The notes under the pieces: model-generated
Told to the model about the DNA's origin: nothing
Databases searched by the model: none
What the model saw: the letters and a program-made list of their open reading frames with translations, nothing else
Shown here: positions 50,753 through 61,759 of the stretch, in pieces
Layout of the letters: every line of letters starts with the position of its first letter
Position numbering within the stretch: position 1 is the stretch's first letter
Assembly (NCBI GenBank): GCA_018296165.2
Contig: JACKQL020000007.1
Span: 992,001 to 1,056,000, forward strand
Length of the DNA: 64,000 nt
Direction: 5' to 3'
DNA from: Termitomyces sp. T153
Taxonomy: Eukaryota; Basidiomycota; Agaricomycetes; Agaricales; Lyophyllaceae
Made by a program: the position numbers and the translations under genes

Positions 50753-52450
50753 CTAATCAGAATCATCCACCCACTCAGCAGCGACTACGCGGTCCATATA
50801 TTCACGAATCCATTGGGGTCGGCGATTATGCTGTTCCCGAAGTGTATTGCGAAGCTGTGCCCCATTGTTGCCATTGTTGCCCTCACCCTCGGTGTCAACT
50901 TGAGTTTCACGCATATTAGCTTCTGTCCTGATCCTGCCCTCCCGCTGCCGAAGTGCGACTCTCCTTGTATTCCAGACCGCCGGATGTACGGTGGTTAAGA
51001 TGAGGCTGAAGAATGTCATCACTTTGTGCGATAGACTGGGCTCTGCTGTGTCAGCGCCTGGCATTTCAGCCAGAATGCGTTCCTCCGCATGCACATTCAC
51101 GTTCGCAAAGGTATCAAGAACTGCTCCTGCTTGAAAGTCAAATACTGGCGCCTGTACGCCTACCGGGGCATTCTGTGGAGGTTGAGGTGCGTCACCTTGA
51201 GGATTAGGCTGTGGGTTCGGCACGTCAGGACGAGCTGGCTGGTCTGCAGGGGCAGGCTGATTCTGCCGATTTTCAGCAGCGGCAGCTGTTTGCAATGCAC
51301 GGATCAGTGCATTACGGATGGGTCTCCAGATCTCGTACAACATCCAAGCCAGAATCAGAAGACCGAGAATTGGTTTGCGAGCGGGGGAAACGAAGTAGAG
51401 TAAAAGAACGGTGCGAAGGAGGAGGAATAGCATTGGAGCCAAAAGGGGTCGCACAGGTAGATTCCCAAGCCTGGGTAGAGCTGGATTGGCATTAGGATTC
51501 AAGTTCTGGTTCGGCGCGACACGCAGTTGCGGCAAGCCGAGTTGCTGAAGTAGTGCATTGACATTTGGCGGTATAGGAACGGATTGAGAGGTGACGTGTC
51601 GAACGGTGGTTGTATGAGAAATGGGTATCGAAAGTAGGGTGAATGTATAAGAGAGAACTCGAAGAGCATGGAGTTGCAATGGGGTGGGGGTTACGGAAGG
51701 AGTGATGAGAGACAAGAAGTTCTGGCCACTGGAACTACATTAGAACAGGAACAATAAAGAAAATACAAGACGACGAACTCGACAGTAACACGTTCGTATT
51801 TCAAACCTCCTTCAGTGGCGGCTGGGAACTCGGTGTCGAGAATAGTCGGCCACATCCAGCCATTGCCCTCTACGACCTGCATTGCTAAGGAGCGAGATGC
51901 ATCCTGATCAATGGGCCTAGTAGGCGAGATCATGTGGCTTGACAGCGCCGACAGCGCTGACTGATGTTTGAACAAGATGTACGACAGGGGATGTGGGGCG
52001 TGGATGATGGGAAAGGCGGTGCTGTGAGAGTGACGTGTTCTGCGTGGTGGCGGTAGCGGTGGCATGTTGTGAGTGGGTTCAGACTGGGTGGGTAGTTGAG
52101 TGGGTAGTTGGGTGGTTTGGGGTATCTCCGGAGGCGGCGATGACCAAGCGGACGGGTGGACTGCGAGATGAACAATACGAGGTTCATCTGACTGTGAAGC
52201 CAGTTAAGCAACAGGCGTAAGAAAGTTAAATAGTATGAAGACTACCGACCTTCCAGAGGTCATCGACTTTCTCATGGTCGACAAGATAACGGCCTCGCCA
52301 GATGATTCTTTGGCCGGTAGCCCGCGGATTTCCTGGGCAAACGCTGTAGATCTCCTGTTTCACGTCAGCAATGGTCGAGGTCTGGGGGACCCGGACAGAA
52401 AACGAGTGTGCATAGGCCGGTAGCTCAACGCGCACTTCAACAAACGACAT
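50753..52450 (-). CDS. Ubiquitin-like-domain membrane protein resembling HERP/Usa1
   Basis: Three exons (52450-52250, 52191-51775, 51721-50753) give 528 aa. Residues 1-65 form a ubiquitin-like fold: VEVRVELPAYAHSFSVRVP, STIADVKQEI, GQRIIWRGRYLVD. A Pro-rich linker follows. A central region of about 100 residues contains HPLSYILFKHQS. Two to three hydrophobic segments come next, including LLAPMLFLLLRTVLLLYFV and PILGLLILAWMLYEIW, then a long Gln/Pro/Asn-rich cytosolic tail. The order UBL, linker, membrane hairpin, tail matches HERPUD and yeast Usa1, scaffolds of ER-associated degradation, but sequence identity is too low to assign by eye. Intron 2 is 53 nt and its acceptor choice is fixed by phase. 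Clustered with proteasome genes. Confidence 0.7.
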
Positions 52451-52534
52451 GGCGGTTCTGCATGAAATCGTTTCCACGTTGCAAGCTCACTCAGATCTCG
52501 TCATGTGATCATACGCCACGTTCCTACATTTTAA

Positions 52535-53881
52535 TTATGGCACACGAACTGTTACTCCCTCCCTCGCACTCTTGTGCGCCAGTTCTATCATCTCAATTAC
52601 TGCAGTAGCTTCCTCCCATTTCACCGCCAGTTCCGCCTTGTGTCGAATAGCGGCCCCAAGATTCTTGAACAGCTCGATATATTGTCCAGCATCCTCCGAC
52701 GGCCATCTGAAAGAGCCTCGGTCTTTTCTAGAACATTCAGGGTCAACAGCAACTCACATTGAACTCTTGACAGACACCCCGTCGTCTGCGATGTTTTCAA
52801 GTGTTCCCCAGATCGACTCCGGTTCCTTGCCATAGGCATCTTCCCGAACCGCCCCTGGAGATGGAATCACCTTCAATTGTTCCTCCTGAATATCTACACC
52901 GTATTTGACGTATGTTCCTTGGGTTCCGCGGACAATGTACCGAAGTTGCGAGGATCGAATCGAGAGAATATGGCCCCTCAGAATGGCAGTGAAGGGATAT
53001 GGTCGGGCTGGACCTCGTGAATAGTGGAAATGGATGGTGAACTGCGAAAATAGTCGCCGACCGTTTGATAACCTTTTTTGCGGAAGTCACAAATGTAACT
53101 TACACAGTCATCGACTTCAGGGCTACCTATCCCCCTGATGTTCTGGATGAATGCCGTGAGCCTTTCTGGTCTTCCGAAGAGCGTTAAAGCTTGGTCAATC
53201 AAATGAGACCCCAGATCGTATGTTTGGCCGGCCGCAGGAAGTGGGTCGTCCTTCCACGTTCCTTTCAGAACTTTTCGATAACGGTCAAAGCTAAAACCTT
53301 GTTAAATGGCACGCGAATAAGAGACAACGGATAACCTTACTGGGACTCGAACTCTACAAGAGCGCCCAGTGACTGAGGAGAAGTCTCAGGCAACGCCAAG
53401 AGGCGTTTCAAAGCAAGGAAATCCGAATCCCAACGGCGATTTTGGAATCCGTACAAGACCAATCCTTTCAAACGAGCAAGAGTGCCCAGTTCTTTAGCTT
53501 GTTCGACAGTTGCCGTTACAGGTTTATCTACCAAAACTGATGGAATGTCGATGAACTTTGACTTGCAACGCATTACATAGGAACACGCCCACCATGCTTT
53601 CCTGCCTCCAGCGCTGCCTTGGCAAAATCATAATGAGTCTGGTTGGGCGTGCCGATGATGACCAATTCGATCTCGGAATCTTGAAGGACTTGTTCCAGAG
53701 TGCGGTGTATCTTTGCTGAGACGCCGAAACGATCATGGACTTTTCCGCCGGCTGTCTGAGGGTTTCGTTCAAGGACAGAGTGGAGTGTGAAGATCTGGGG
53801 AAGAGCGAGGATGAATGGGACGTGAAATGTCAGGCCAGCGAGGCCGACACCTAGTACACATGTATTGATAGGCTTGGACAT
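52535..53881 (-). CDS. Gfo/Idh/MocA-family NAD(P)-dependent oxidoreductase
   Basis: Dinucleotide-dependent dehydrogenase of sugars or related polyols. Five exons (53881-53593, 53536-53341, 53290-53104, 53041-52758, 52706-52535) give 375 aa. The Rossmann loop is GVGLAGLTFHVPF, then IELVIIGTPNQTHYDFA, then VDKPVT in the position of the family EKP motif. The C-terminal sheet domain has GFQNRRWDSDFLALKRLL, a catalytic-type DLGSHLIDQAL (the His is the usual general base), and GGTQGTY-like VRGTQGTYVKYG. No signal peptide, so probably cytosolic. Closest by motif to the YdgJ-like/inositol dehydrogenase branch (GFQNRRWD); substrate not determined. Confidence 0.9.
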
Positions 53882-55068
53882 ATAGAATGAGTTGCAAGAG
53901 AGGTTGAAAGAGAAAGGAACTCTCCGTATCTCGGATCTTCCGGCCCGCGGTCCGTACTTTGTTTTCTAGTGACGCATGAACGTTGCATAAACGAACTATA
54001 TTTCCATAAAGTAAAAGCATCCAAAAGGCGAGAAAAAAAAGAACCACCTAATTAGTTATGGGAAGATCGCCGCGTTGATCGAGGAGCGCGACGCGTCTCA
54101 ACGCGTGTCACGCGTCCAAGGATGTTTCGCGCAGTGCAAGATGCTGTTCTGGACCACTGGTCTCCTCTTGTTTAGAGAGTGGCATACCTGTGTGACTTAC
54201 CAGTGTCAACCTCCCGAAGAATGTTGAACCTGATCAATGGAGATTCTAAAAACAGGTAGGCGAAGGACGGGTGGTTGCGGATTTTTTTGTCCAAAACTCG
54301 GATTTCTGGCAACTTGACCTCGCTCTCTGGTTCTCACTCCGCTCAAATGAAGAAAAAGTCCAAATTCTTTGAGGTACTCTCGCAACTGCCTATACTGTAA
54401 GGCAATGTTACTATGGCCCCACTAATCCTTATCGATGAACTTGTCGCTGAGGTCACTGCCTATCTTCACGGATGCCAACAACAGTTATCAGTGGAGAACC
54501 AACTTGACCACGATAACCTCAAGGAGAGGCCCCTAACAAACATAAGACTACTTGCGCCAAGGACTCTTTGCAGAATCAGAGTTGCTTGCTCTATGAAAGA
54601 TCTCAGCCGTTTATTCCAGGAGGTTCTCTCACACACCCATAGGCCACACCAGAAAAGCCACCACATTTTTACATCCACCATGAAAAAAGCAGACCAAAGT
54701 TTTCTCAACTTCTCCATTGCTCGTTGTGTTGCACCCTTGCCATCAGGTTGGTAAACACTTGCTAATTGAACAATGATAGAATTATTTCATGCATGTGCTT
54801 TTCAGATATCTATGTGGTTATGTTTTGGCCTAGCTCGTCTAAATAGTTTCGAATGGAATTTCTTACACAAGTTGAAGGGAGCTGACGACGCGCTTTTCAG
54901 TGACCGCGCCAGGTCACGGGTCATCTTCGAGTCACGCCATGTCGCGTTGATGGTCACATACCTGTGACAGCCTTCAGCCAACGCTCCCTTGTTTCTCAAC
55001 CGCGACACCTTACTTTTTTTTCCTCCTCCCTCCTCTCCTGTCTCTTCGTCTGCAGCCGGCCTGAAACA
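53882..55068. promoter_or_regulatory. 1.2-kb divergent intergenic region with a cluster of three ACGCGT boxes
   Basis: Between the oxidoreductase start and the CDT1 start. ACGCGT occurs at 54091-54096, 54101-54106 and 54110-54115, i.e. three in 25 bp; this hexamer is the MluI cell-cycle box bound by MBF in yeasts. They lie about 210 bp from the oxidoreductase and about 950 bp from CDT1. A related GACGCGC lies near 54889. A possible small gene at 54413 is listed separately. Confidence 0.45.
54413..54835 (+). CDS. Possible small hypothetical protein
   Basis: An ATG-started frame of 113 codons runs from 54413. If an intron is taken from the GT after PLPS to the CAG before 54806, the frame continues for about a dozen codons with DIYVVMFWPSS and ends near 54840. 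The protein has no recognised domain; the only regular feature is an N-terminal helix. The splice is hypothetical and the exact end uncertain. It may equally be a chance frame in the upstream region of CDT1. Confidence 0.2.
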
Positions 55069-57001
55069 ATGTCTGAAATCTACGCGTCTCTCGAGGTTTC
55101 TCCCAGGAAAAAACGCTGCCCACCCGTTGACGCCGATTCCACGACATTCACGCCTAAAAAGCTGCGTCGTCTTGCGTACGTCTCCTTTCAATACCCACTC
55201 TTTACCAATGCTATAACACCAATACTTTAGGCCACCCACTCCCCCTCCAACTACCTCACGTCGCGCCAAGAAGGCAGTCGTCGAGCTGCCCGACCACCTC
55301 ACGCGCCTCGAGCGTATCCACACTGCCCTCCAACACGCTCTCTCACACGCCTTAGCCACATGTGCCGTCTCCCCCGCATCTGATACTGGTGTAGTGCGTA
55401 ACGTCCTCAACCATCTCTCTCTCTCAACCTACGCGGGATTCCCGACCCAGTTCGACACGGACGACCTGCGGAGGCTGTGCTGGGTATGGGAGTGGGGTGG
55501 GAAATCGTTACCCGCAGCTGACAAGGCTGGTACAACGACAGATAACGAGGAGAACCCGTTCTTGATAACGCCGTCCTCACCCGGCGCGTCTGCGCTTACC
55601 GAGTGGACCCGCGGTGGCATGGGCTTGGTGCTGAGTCCGACGACTCACCACTCCAAACGCGATAGAAAACGCGTTCCTGCGTATGGGATTGGAATTGAGG
55701 TTGAGATAGATATTGATAAAGATATGTCTGGGGGCATGGCTGCTGTTGCGCGCTGGACCGCAGCTGCAGAGACACGTCGCTCCGAATTTAATAGTAAACT
55801 GAGGGCTTGGATGAATGTACGTTGTATTAGCTCGCTCGTTCTACTTTACCTAACCCTTTGGCAGCTCCATCCAGATGCATCTCCTCTGCCCTCGATCCCT
55901 TTAGCAGATCTGCCCGAACTTGCGATGCCTGCTAAAATATCAGCTTTAACTCGAACCCTTGCTTCTGCTTCGCCCAAAGGGGCGATCTCATTGTTATCTT
56001 TCCCCACCGCGCCAGGATCACCATCCAGGTCACCTACCAAATCCCCCACCAAACGTGCTTTGCGGGACTTTGCTGTCCCTTTCCCTATTACATCTGCTTT
56101 AAACTCTCCTACAAAAAAGAATTCTGTGCTATTCCCTATTTCTGGGCCGTCGAAATCGCCTACAAAGGCCAGCCCATTGCTTTTCCCTAAGACTCCTTCC
56201 CGCCGTGACGGCGCCGACTTGTTCTCCCCTCGCACGCCTGCTACATCCATTACGTCTGTGACTTCAGAATCGGATATATTTGACCCCAAGACGCCCACAC
56301 ACCAGAAGGGTAAGAATGCGGCGACGGTTCCGCAAACGCCCACAAGCTCGAGGAGGCAGGCCCTCTACGAGCGTGTTCGACAAAAGTCGTTGACTGCGTC
56401 TCCGACGAAGACTCCGAGTAGTGAGGTCAAGGGTGGGAAGCTCACCCGTGACCAGATGTTGAAGATGGGTCAGGAGGAGATGAGGAGACGGTGTCTTTTA
56501 GGCCGGCTTGGTGGAGTTGCGGAGAGCGTTTGGATGTGAGTTCTGGGTCGAGTCTATCCGGCGTTTTGAAACTGACGCGGCTCTAGGTTTTTCTCAACGC
56601 CTGTGCCGGGTTCTTCAGCAACTCCAACTGGACGCAAACGCCGAGCGTTGCCTATGGCTGAAGTAGTTACTGCAGTCATCAAATCCTCTCCGATCCCCAT
56701 CTCGACGGCTGAAGCCAGCGAGTCTCTTGCGATGCTTGCCAAGCTCTGTCCATTCTTCATCAAAGAGCTTAATATTGCCGGTAAAGAATGGCTTGAGATG
56801 CCCGCTGCCAATCCTACTGCTGACGTGGAGGATTCTCCCAGCAAGAAGAAGCTCCCACCGAGCCCGGGTCCAGCAATCAAAGGCAAACATGAGAGCGCGG
56901 AAGAGCTTGTCACGCGCAGCCCCCGGAGGGTCAAGCGCGAAGCTGGCGGGCTCAGGGAAGTCAGGGAAATTATCAGACGGGAGCTGGACCTCCAGGATTG
57001 A
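55069..57001 (+). CDS. CDT1: DNA replication licensing factor CDT1
   Basis: Loads the MCM2-7 helicase with ORC and Cdc6 in G1. Four exons (55069-55175, 55231-55816, 55865-56535, 56587-57001) give 592 aa. N-terminal basic/Pro-rich segment (SPRKKR), the central winged-helix fold at about 60-260 (LPDHLTRLERIHTAL, LSLSTYAGFPTQFDTDDLRRL, RVPAYGIGIEVEI), then a Ser/Pro linker with five SPTK motifs. The C-terminal MCM-binding winged helix follows: RRQALYERVRQKSL, KLTRDQMLKMGQEEMRRRCLLGRLGGVAESVWM, and LAMLAKLCPFFIKELNIAGKEWLEM. The C-terminal domain is the clearest match. It is convergent with the alpha/beta hydrolase gene. Confidence 0.88.
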
Positions 57002-57171
57002 AGGAATTTTTCATTGCTCTATGTATGTGAGACGCTGCATATGCATAATTGTGTAGGTAGTGTAGTGTCCGTCCATGCTTTTTGTAGTATATATCCAGTA
57101 CTGCTCGATTTGTTGAATGAAATAACGAATTTTTTATGAATTTGTCGCAAGGATGCGTACACTTTGTTTTT

Positions 57172-58209
57172 TTAGGAAGAGACCATCTCAAAGACCTCGT
57201 TCCATATCTCATCGAGATGGGAGAAGGCGGAGACGTGACCTCCGGGGATATTTTTAAGCCGCGCGTTTTGGTATTCCGCGACGAGCCAGTGAGCCATCGG
57301 TTTTGGCGCGACGTCATCGTTTTCGGAAGACACGACGAGCACGGGGCAGGTGGTCTCGATGCTGGAGGGGGAGAACTGGCCCCAGCCAGAGTGGTATACT
57401 GCAGGCATGTCGGTGAACCCGCGCCAGGAAGACGCGACGCTCCGATGGGCGTTGCGGCCCAGGGTGCGCTCAAAGTGGTCCTGGGGACGCGGTTGTTCAA
57501 GCTCGTCGATGTCGTTTGGAGTAGCTTGTTCGTCAGTGTGTTGTCGGACAGTGTCAGTGTCTGTATCGGGACTGGCATCAGGTGGGAGAAGATACTTCCG
57601 GAGAAGGGTCTGTGCAGAAGTGTCGGAGGTAAAGTACGGCGCGAGGGCGAGGCGGGCGATGTGCATGGTGATGAGGCTGAAGCATGGGACGTAGCGCGCT
57701 GGGGGGCCTGCGAGGATATAGGCGGGCCAGGAGAGTGCGCGGGCGTAGGTGGGGTGGCAGTGGGGTGGGGAGCACGGCGCAAGGAGGATGAGGGCGGCGA
57801 GCTGCTGGGCGAGCGGGAAAGCAGCGTGGGAGGCGCCGTAGAGCATCTGTGCGTGGACGGTGCCGAACGAATGGGCGCAGATGTAGAGGCGGAGTTTGTG
57901 GTGGGTGTGGGGGTGGAGGTGGGTGATGAGGGCGGTGATGTCTGCTGCGAGGGTGGATGCGTAGGCGTCGGTGGTTGTCGTGCGCGCGTGTGAGGAGAGC
58001 GGCGACGAGCGGCCCCAGCCCGGGAGAGAGGGCGCGACGTAGTGGATGTTGCGGGCCTCGAGCGCGGCGGGGAGGTGCGAGGCGTCGCCGATGGCAAAGG
58101 GGCCGTGGAGGAAGAGGACGAGCTCGCTGCTGGACGTGTTGCCGTTGTCGGCGTAGGCGAGGACGCGGCCGTCGGCGAGCAAGAGGGACTTGTCTTCGAC
58201 GTGAATCAT
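57172..58209 (-). CDS. Alpha/beta-hydrolase-fold protein
   Basis: Intronless gene of 345 aa, unusual in this window. Alpha/beta fold order: VLAYADNGN, oxyanion-region LVLFLHG, APSLPGWGRSSPL, nucleophile elbow AHSFGT (family G-x-S-x-G with the first Gly as Ala), then strand VLVVSSENDDVAP carrying the acid Asp and a C-terminal GGHVSAF with the catalytic His. All three triad residues are therefore present. A lid of about 110 residues rich in Pro and Asp sits between strands 6 and 7. The coding strand is GC-rich, creating a long spurious antisense frame. The substrate (ester, epoxide or other) cannot be inferred. Confidence 0.85.
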   Translation of the reverse strand: MIHVEDKSLLLADGRVLAYADNGNTSSSELVLFLHGPFAIGDASHLPAALEARNIHYVAPSLPGWGRSSPLSSHARTTTTDAYASTLAADITALITHLHPHTHHKLRLYICAHSFGTVHAQMLYGASHAAFPLAQQLAALILLAPCSPPHCHPTYARALSWPAYILAGPPARYVPCFSLITMHIARLALAPYFTSDTSAQTLLRKYLLPPDASPDTDTDTVRQHTDEQATPNDIDELEQPRPQDHFERTLGRNAHRSVASSWRGFTDMPAVYHSGWGQFSPSSIETTCPVLVVSSENDDVAPKPMAHWLVAEYQNARLKNIPGGHVSAFSHLDEIWNEVFEMVSS

Positions 58210-58788
58210 GGCGGATGCATGGACGGACGCAAGTGCGGGCGTCTAAATAGGCTGCTCAGCACGCCACAGCGACGCGGCAACCCTCAAATGGAACGTGCGG
58301 CTATTTATTATGTACATACGACTGCTGCGGTTCTCACAAAAACAATAGCAGTTCAAATGCAGGAGGAATGTAAGACTCTATGACTCCTGCCTTTTTTATG
58401 TAAAAGGCCGCACCTTCCAGTCTTCTTCGACTAGTCACTCCGATTGACCAGTAGATTCCTTCATCTCCATAGCCATCAATCAATGACTATAGGAAACGAC
58501 GTTTCGCAAACACGAGCAGTGTGGACGAACCAATATCAAAGCTATTCCAGCTTGGCTTCTTGCCGCTATGCACGACGGTTCAGTGTTGTGTTATGACCTC
58601 GAACATCCTGCAATGGCTGAACCATCTGGTAGCGATAGATTCCAACCATGGCTGCTTTATCGCACAGGTGCCGGTACTACCAACTTCTTTAATCGAAACA
58701 AGCAAATGAACATGTGGGCAAGATGGTATATGGTATATGGTACATACACTGGAAAATTGCTACAAATCACTAAAAATGTGATTATTCC
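58210..58788. other. Intergenic, no gene seen
   Basis: Between two co-oriented minus-strand genes: 3' UTR of the second oxidoreductase and promoter of the alpha/beta hydrolase. Short frames only. A small direct duplication (GGTATATGGTATATGGTACAT) lies near 58724-58744. Confidence 0.4.
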
Positions 58789-60312
58789 TTACACCGCCGA
58801 CATCCTTGCCCTCACTTCCCTCTCGAATTCCGCACAGTCCACCACCCTTCCTTCCCTCCGACTTTTCTCCGCAGCAAACACCGTCAAATGGCTCTTCAGC
58901 ACCTCCTCCACATCTGTCCCAAGCACACTCTGATCGCCCCTGCTCACCGCCTCCACAAACGCCGCAATAAGCCCTAAATCCCCGCCCCCGTGTCCCCCGC
59001 CCATTTCCTTTTTCGGCTGATATGTCGTCTTTGCGCCCGTGCGGAAATCAGTAACGACAAACGAGTCCATATCGCCTACTATCTCGCCATGCGTAAAATG
59101 TAGCCGTGATTGCCGCTCGCAGATAAGTGAGCTCCATGCAACCATTGTGAACGAGGCTGTGGATCCGTCGGAGAATTCGAGATTGACGACTTGGTGGTCT
59201 GCAACGTCATTGGCAGATTCGTACACGCATAAGCCGTATGGACCGGATTGTAAGGCGGTCGTGATGTTCTCAATGTCCGGCACGCCGTCGACGATGGTTG
59301 ATGCGGGCCATCTGGTGATGCCTTTGGAGACGGGCTCGAGGTAGACTAGGGAAATGTCAGGAAAGCGGTGGGATTGAGAGGTTTCGACGCACTTTTTTTG
59401 GCGCTGTATGGGCAGTCTCTTTCGATCGGGCAGGCGAGACAGCGCTTGGCAGAGCCTGCGCCTGCGGGTTTAGATGACTTGCGAAAGTGACGGAGGGAGC
59501 CAAAGGAGGAGACGCGTGCGGGTGCGCGGGGTGCGAACCAGTGACAGAGCATGTCGATGTCACTTTGGGTGCTATGAGCGCAGAGAAAACGTGAATCGAG
59601 ACGTAACGTACTGGCAACTCTTTGTCAGGAGGGAAAAGGAACTGGTTGATTCATTGTTCCAGTTCCCTCGCACGAAAGAGTGTGCAAAGTGATAGTACCC
59701 CACTGGCTCGACATGCACGACGTTGACAAGTTCTCCGAGCACACCAGAGTGAAGGATCTTGCTTAATTCCTTGCTATACGGTGAATACCGCATCACTGGA
59801 ACGATGGAATTACATAGATCTGGACATAATGATATCATGACAACATACCATGTCCCATTCCAAAGTTCTGGCCACCCTTCCTAACAGCGTCTGTCATTCT
59901 GATACAATCCTCGGGCGTCGTAGCCATAGGCTTCTCACATAGAATATGATAACCCTGCGCCGCAAACGCAAGTGTGACTTGAAGATGCATGTGGTCCTGT
60001 ACAGCGACAATAACAGCATCGGCGAGCCGGTGGCCGACGGTAGCTATAATCTCTGCAGACGCAGCAAGGAGGTCTTTCCAGTCGTTGAAGACGAGGGTGG
60101 AGTCAATGGAGTGTTCTGTTGCAAAGGCTGATTGGGTCTTGGGACGCGGCTCGGCGATGGCGACGATCTTGCAGGCATCGGGGCAGAGTTGGGCATATCT
60201 GCTGTAGTTCTGTTGAGGAATATGAGAGAGAAGAGCGAGGAGAGTGTGTAGCGCGTACTTTTCCACGCTGGCCGCAGCCGATGACTGCGATGGTGACTGG
60301 AGTGGAGGACAT
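58789..60312 (-). CDS. Gfo/Idh/MocA-family oxidoreductase with Cys motif
   Basis: Second member of this family in the window, unrelated in detail to the one at 52.5 kb. Five exons (60312-60259, 60209-59849, 59795-59612, 59562-59393, 59345-58789) give 441 aa. Rossmann loop VIGCGQRGKNYSRYA, then DAVIVAVQDHMHLQVTLAFA and the complete family motif CEKPMATTPEDC. The C-terminal domain has GHVMRYSPYS, EPVGYYHFAHSFVRGNW, the catalytic-type KSCHDIDMLCHWF, and a small Cys cluster RCLACPIERDCPYSA after it, which recalls a metal-binding loop seen in some bacterial relatives. GGGHGGGD lies near the C-terminus. Cytosolic by lack of signal. Substrate unknown. Confidence 0.88.
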
Positions 60313-60349
60313 TGATCGATTGATCGGGCGGGATCGACAAAAATGATGG

Positions 60350-60787
60350 ATGACACGCGTTCTTCTTCGACTGCTTGGACAGCTCTTTCACACTGCCCAA
60401 GAAACCAGTATAATTCTGGCTTTCCTTGACTTCAATCCTTACCCGAGAATCTTGAACAAATCAATTTATCCTTCTGCTAAGGAGTCTCTTGTTCGCTCAT
60501 CTCGACTCGTGGCAACATCTTGTTCAGATATCATGTACCTAAGAGACCAAGAAAAAGCATTACACTATATCATGTACCTAAGAGACGCATTACAGCATTA
60601 CACTGGTTTAGATTTGACCTTACAATCACTTGACGATCTTGTTCTAGGACTTTGTCTTTCTGATGAGTCTCTTGTTCATGCATCTTTATGGCATGTTTTG
60701 TTCAAAATTCCACCACGTCTTGTACCGTTCAAACTCAGGAAACACATTGTTAACGGTTGTCATACTTGGGGTTTGAAAACCAGGTGA
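60350..60787 (+). other. Open frame of 145 codons, unrecognised
   Basis: ATG-started frame only 37 bp from the divergent oxidoreductase start. It encodes a Leu-rich helical protein with an internal duplication (IMYLRD occurs twice, 13 residues apart, from a near-perfect DNA repeat at about 60528-60600). Downstream to 61740 there are other short frames (60933-61172, 61427-61615) with Glu/Lys/Leu-rich, protein-like composition but no domain I can name. They could be pieces of one decayed gene on the plus strand. No confident model. Confidence 0.25.
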
Positions 60788-61759
60788 GGCCTTATCACCC
60801 GACTGAGATTTCATTAATCCGAACTACCAGACAATATGTAAGTAGCTTTGATTATAAATCCTGACTACGCTCACTGATGAGCGTCTAACAGAAATGGCTG
60901 CTCCGTTCCCTCTGTAATAGCTGTAATAGCTGATGGTGCTCCATGTCCCACTGAGGGCCGCTACTACGAACTTCTCGAAACAAGAGACTCTAATACCGGA
61001 AAGAATCCGTAGCTATGGTGAGATTCAAGTTCACAATGAAGAGGGCAAAGTCGTGGCTGACAGCACGTTTAACACCATACGCCTCGGTCTGTATCTGAAG
61101 TATCTCTCTCATGAAATGCTACAGGCCAGGGAAAATCAAGAAGAAGGGCAGAGCTCGGATTATATTTTGTGACGCAAGAGCTTGAACAAAGCGTGTTCTT
61201 TGTATCGGTCTTCCAAAAGATACCCCTGCTGCACAGGTGCCAATCGACTGACATTCTCGTACCCCCGTGGAACTATGATCCAACTATTTTCAGATGTTAT
61301 TGGATCATTCCAATGTCAAAGTGCTTGTTTAGGAGGTTAGTATATTTAATATTCAAACGATTGCCACTGAAGACGTTTGTCGGCTAGACCTCAAAACATG
61401 CACTGAGGAGGGTATTTCTCACCGAGATGCTAGTTCCGGAAGACAATAATACCGGACGTATGAGTGATTCTAACCATGCAAAGAATACCTATATATTCGA
61501 CACTCTCTATCCTCCTTCTCCGCCGATCGAAAATGATCTTGCCAAGGGCAGGATGAAGACGTTCTTATTACAGAAGGGTACTTCTACGGATGTAGATCGT
61601 CTGGTGAGGATATAGCTCAGGCAATGACGGATACCCTCGTTCTAAGCTACATCAAGCCATCTTCGAAGCGCCAAAGCACCAGCTGGCCTTTGCCTGTTGT
61701 CCGATGTGAGTTCGAAATTATTCTCCTCCAATACAGAATTTCTGATGACACCCTATAGG

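Noticed and set aside
54802..55410. 202-codon minus-strand frame over the CDT1 start
   Set aside because: Arg/Trp-rich shadow of the CDT1 N-terminal exons, with no domain.
55846..56343. 165-codon minus-strand frame inside CDT1
   Set aside because: Antisense of the SPTK-rich linker; repetitive composition is inherited from that strand.
57136..57993. 285-codon frame antisense to the alpha/beta hydrolase
   Set aside because: Gly/Val-rich mirror of a GC-rich coding strand; the minus-strand protein has a full catalytic triad.
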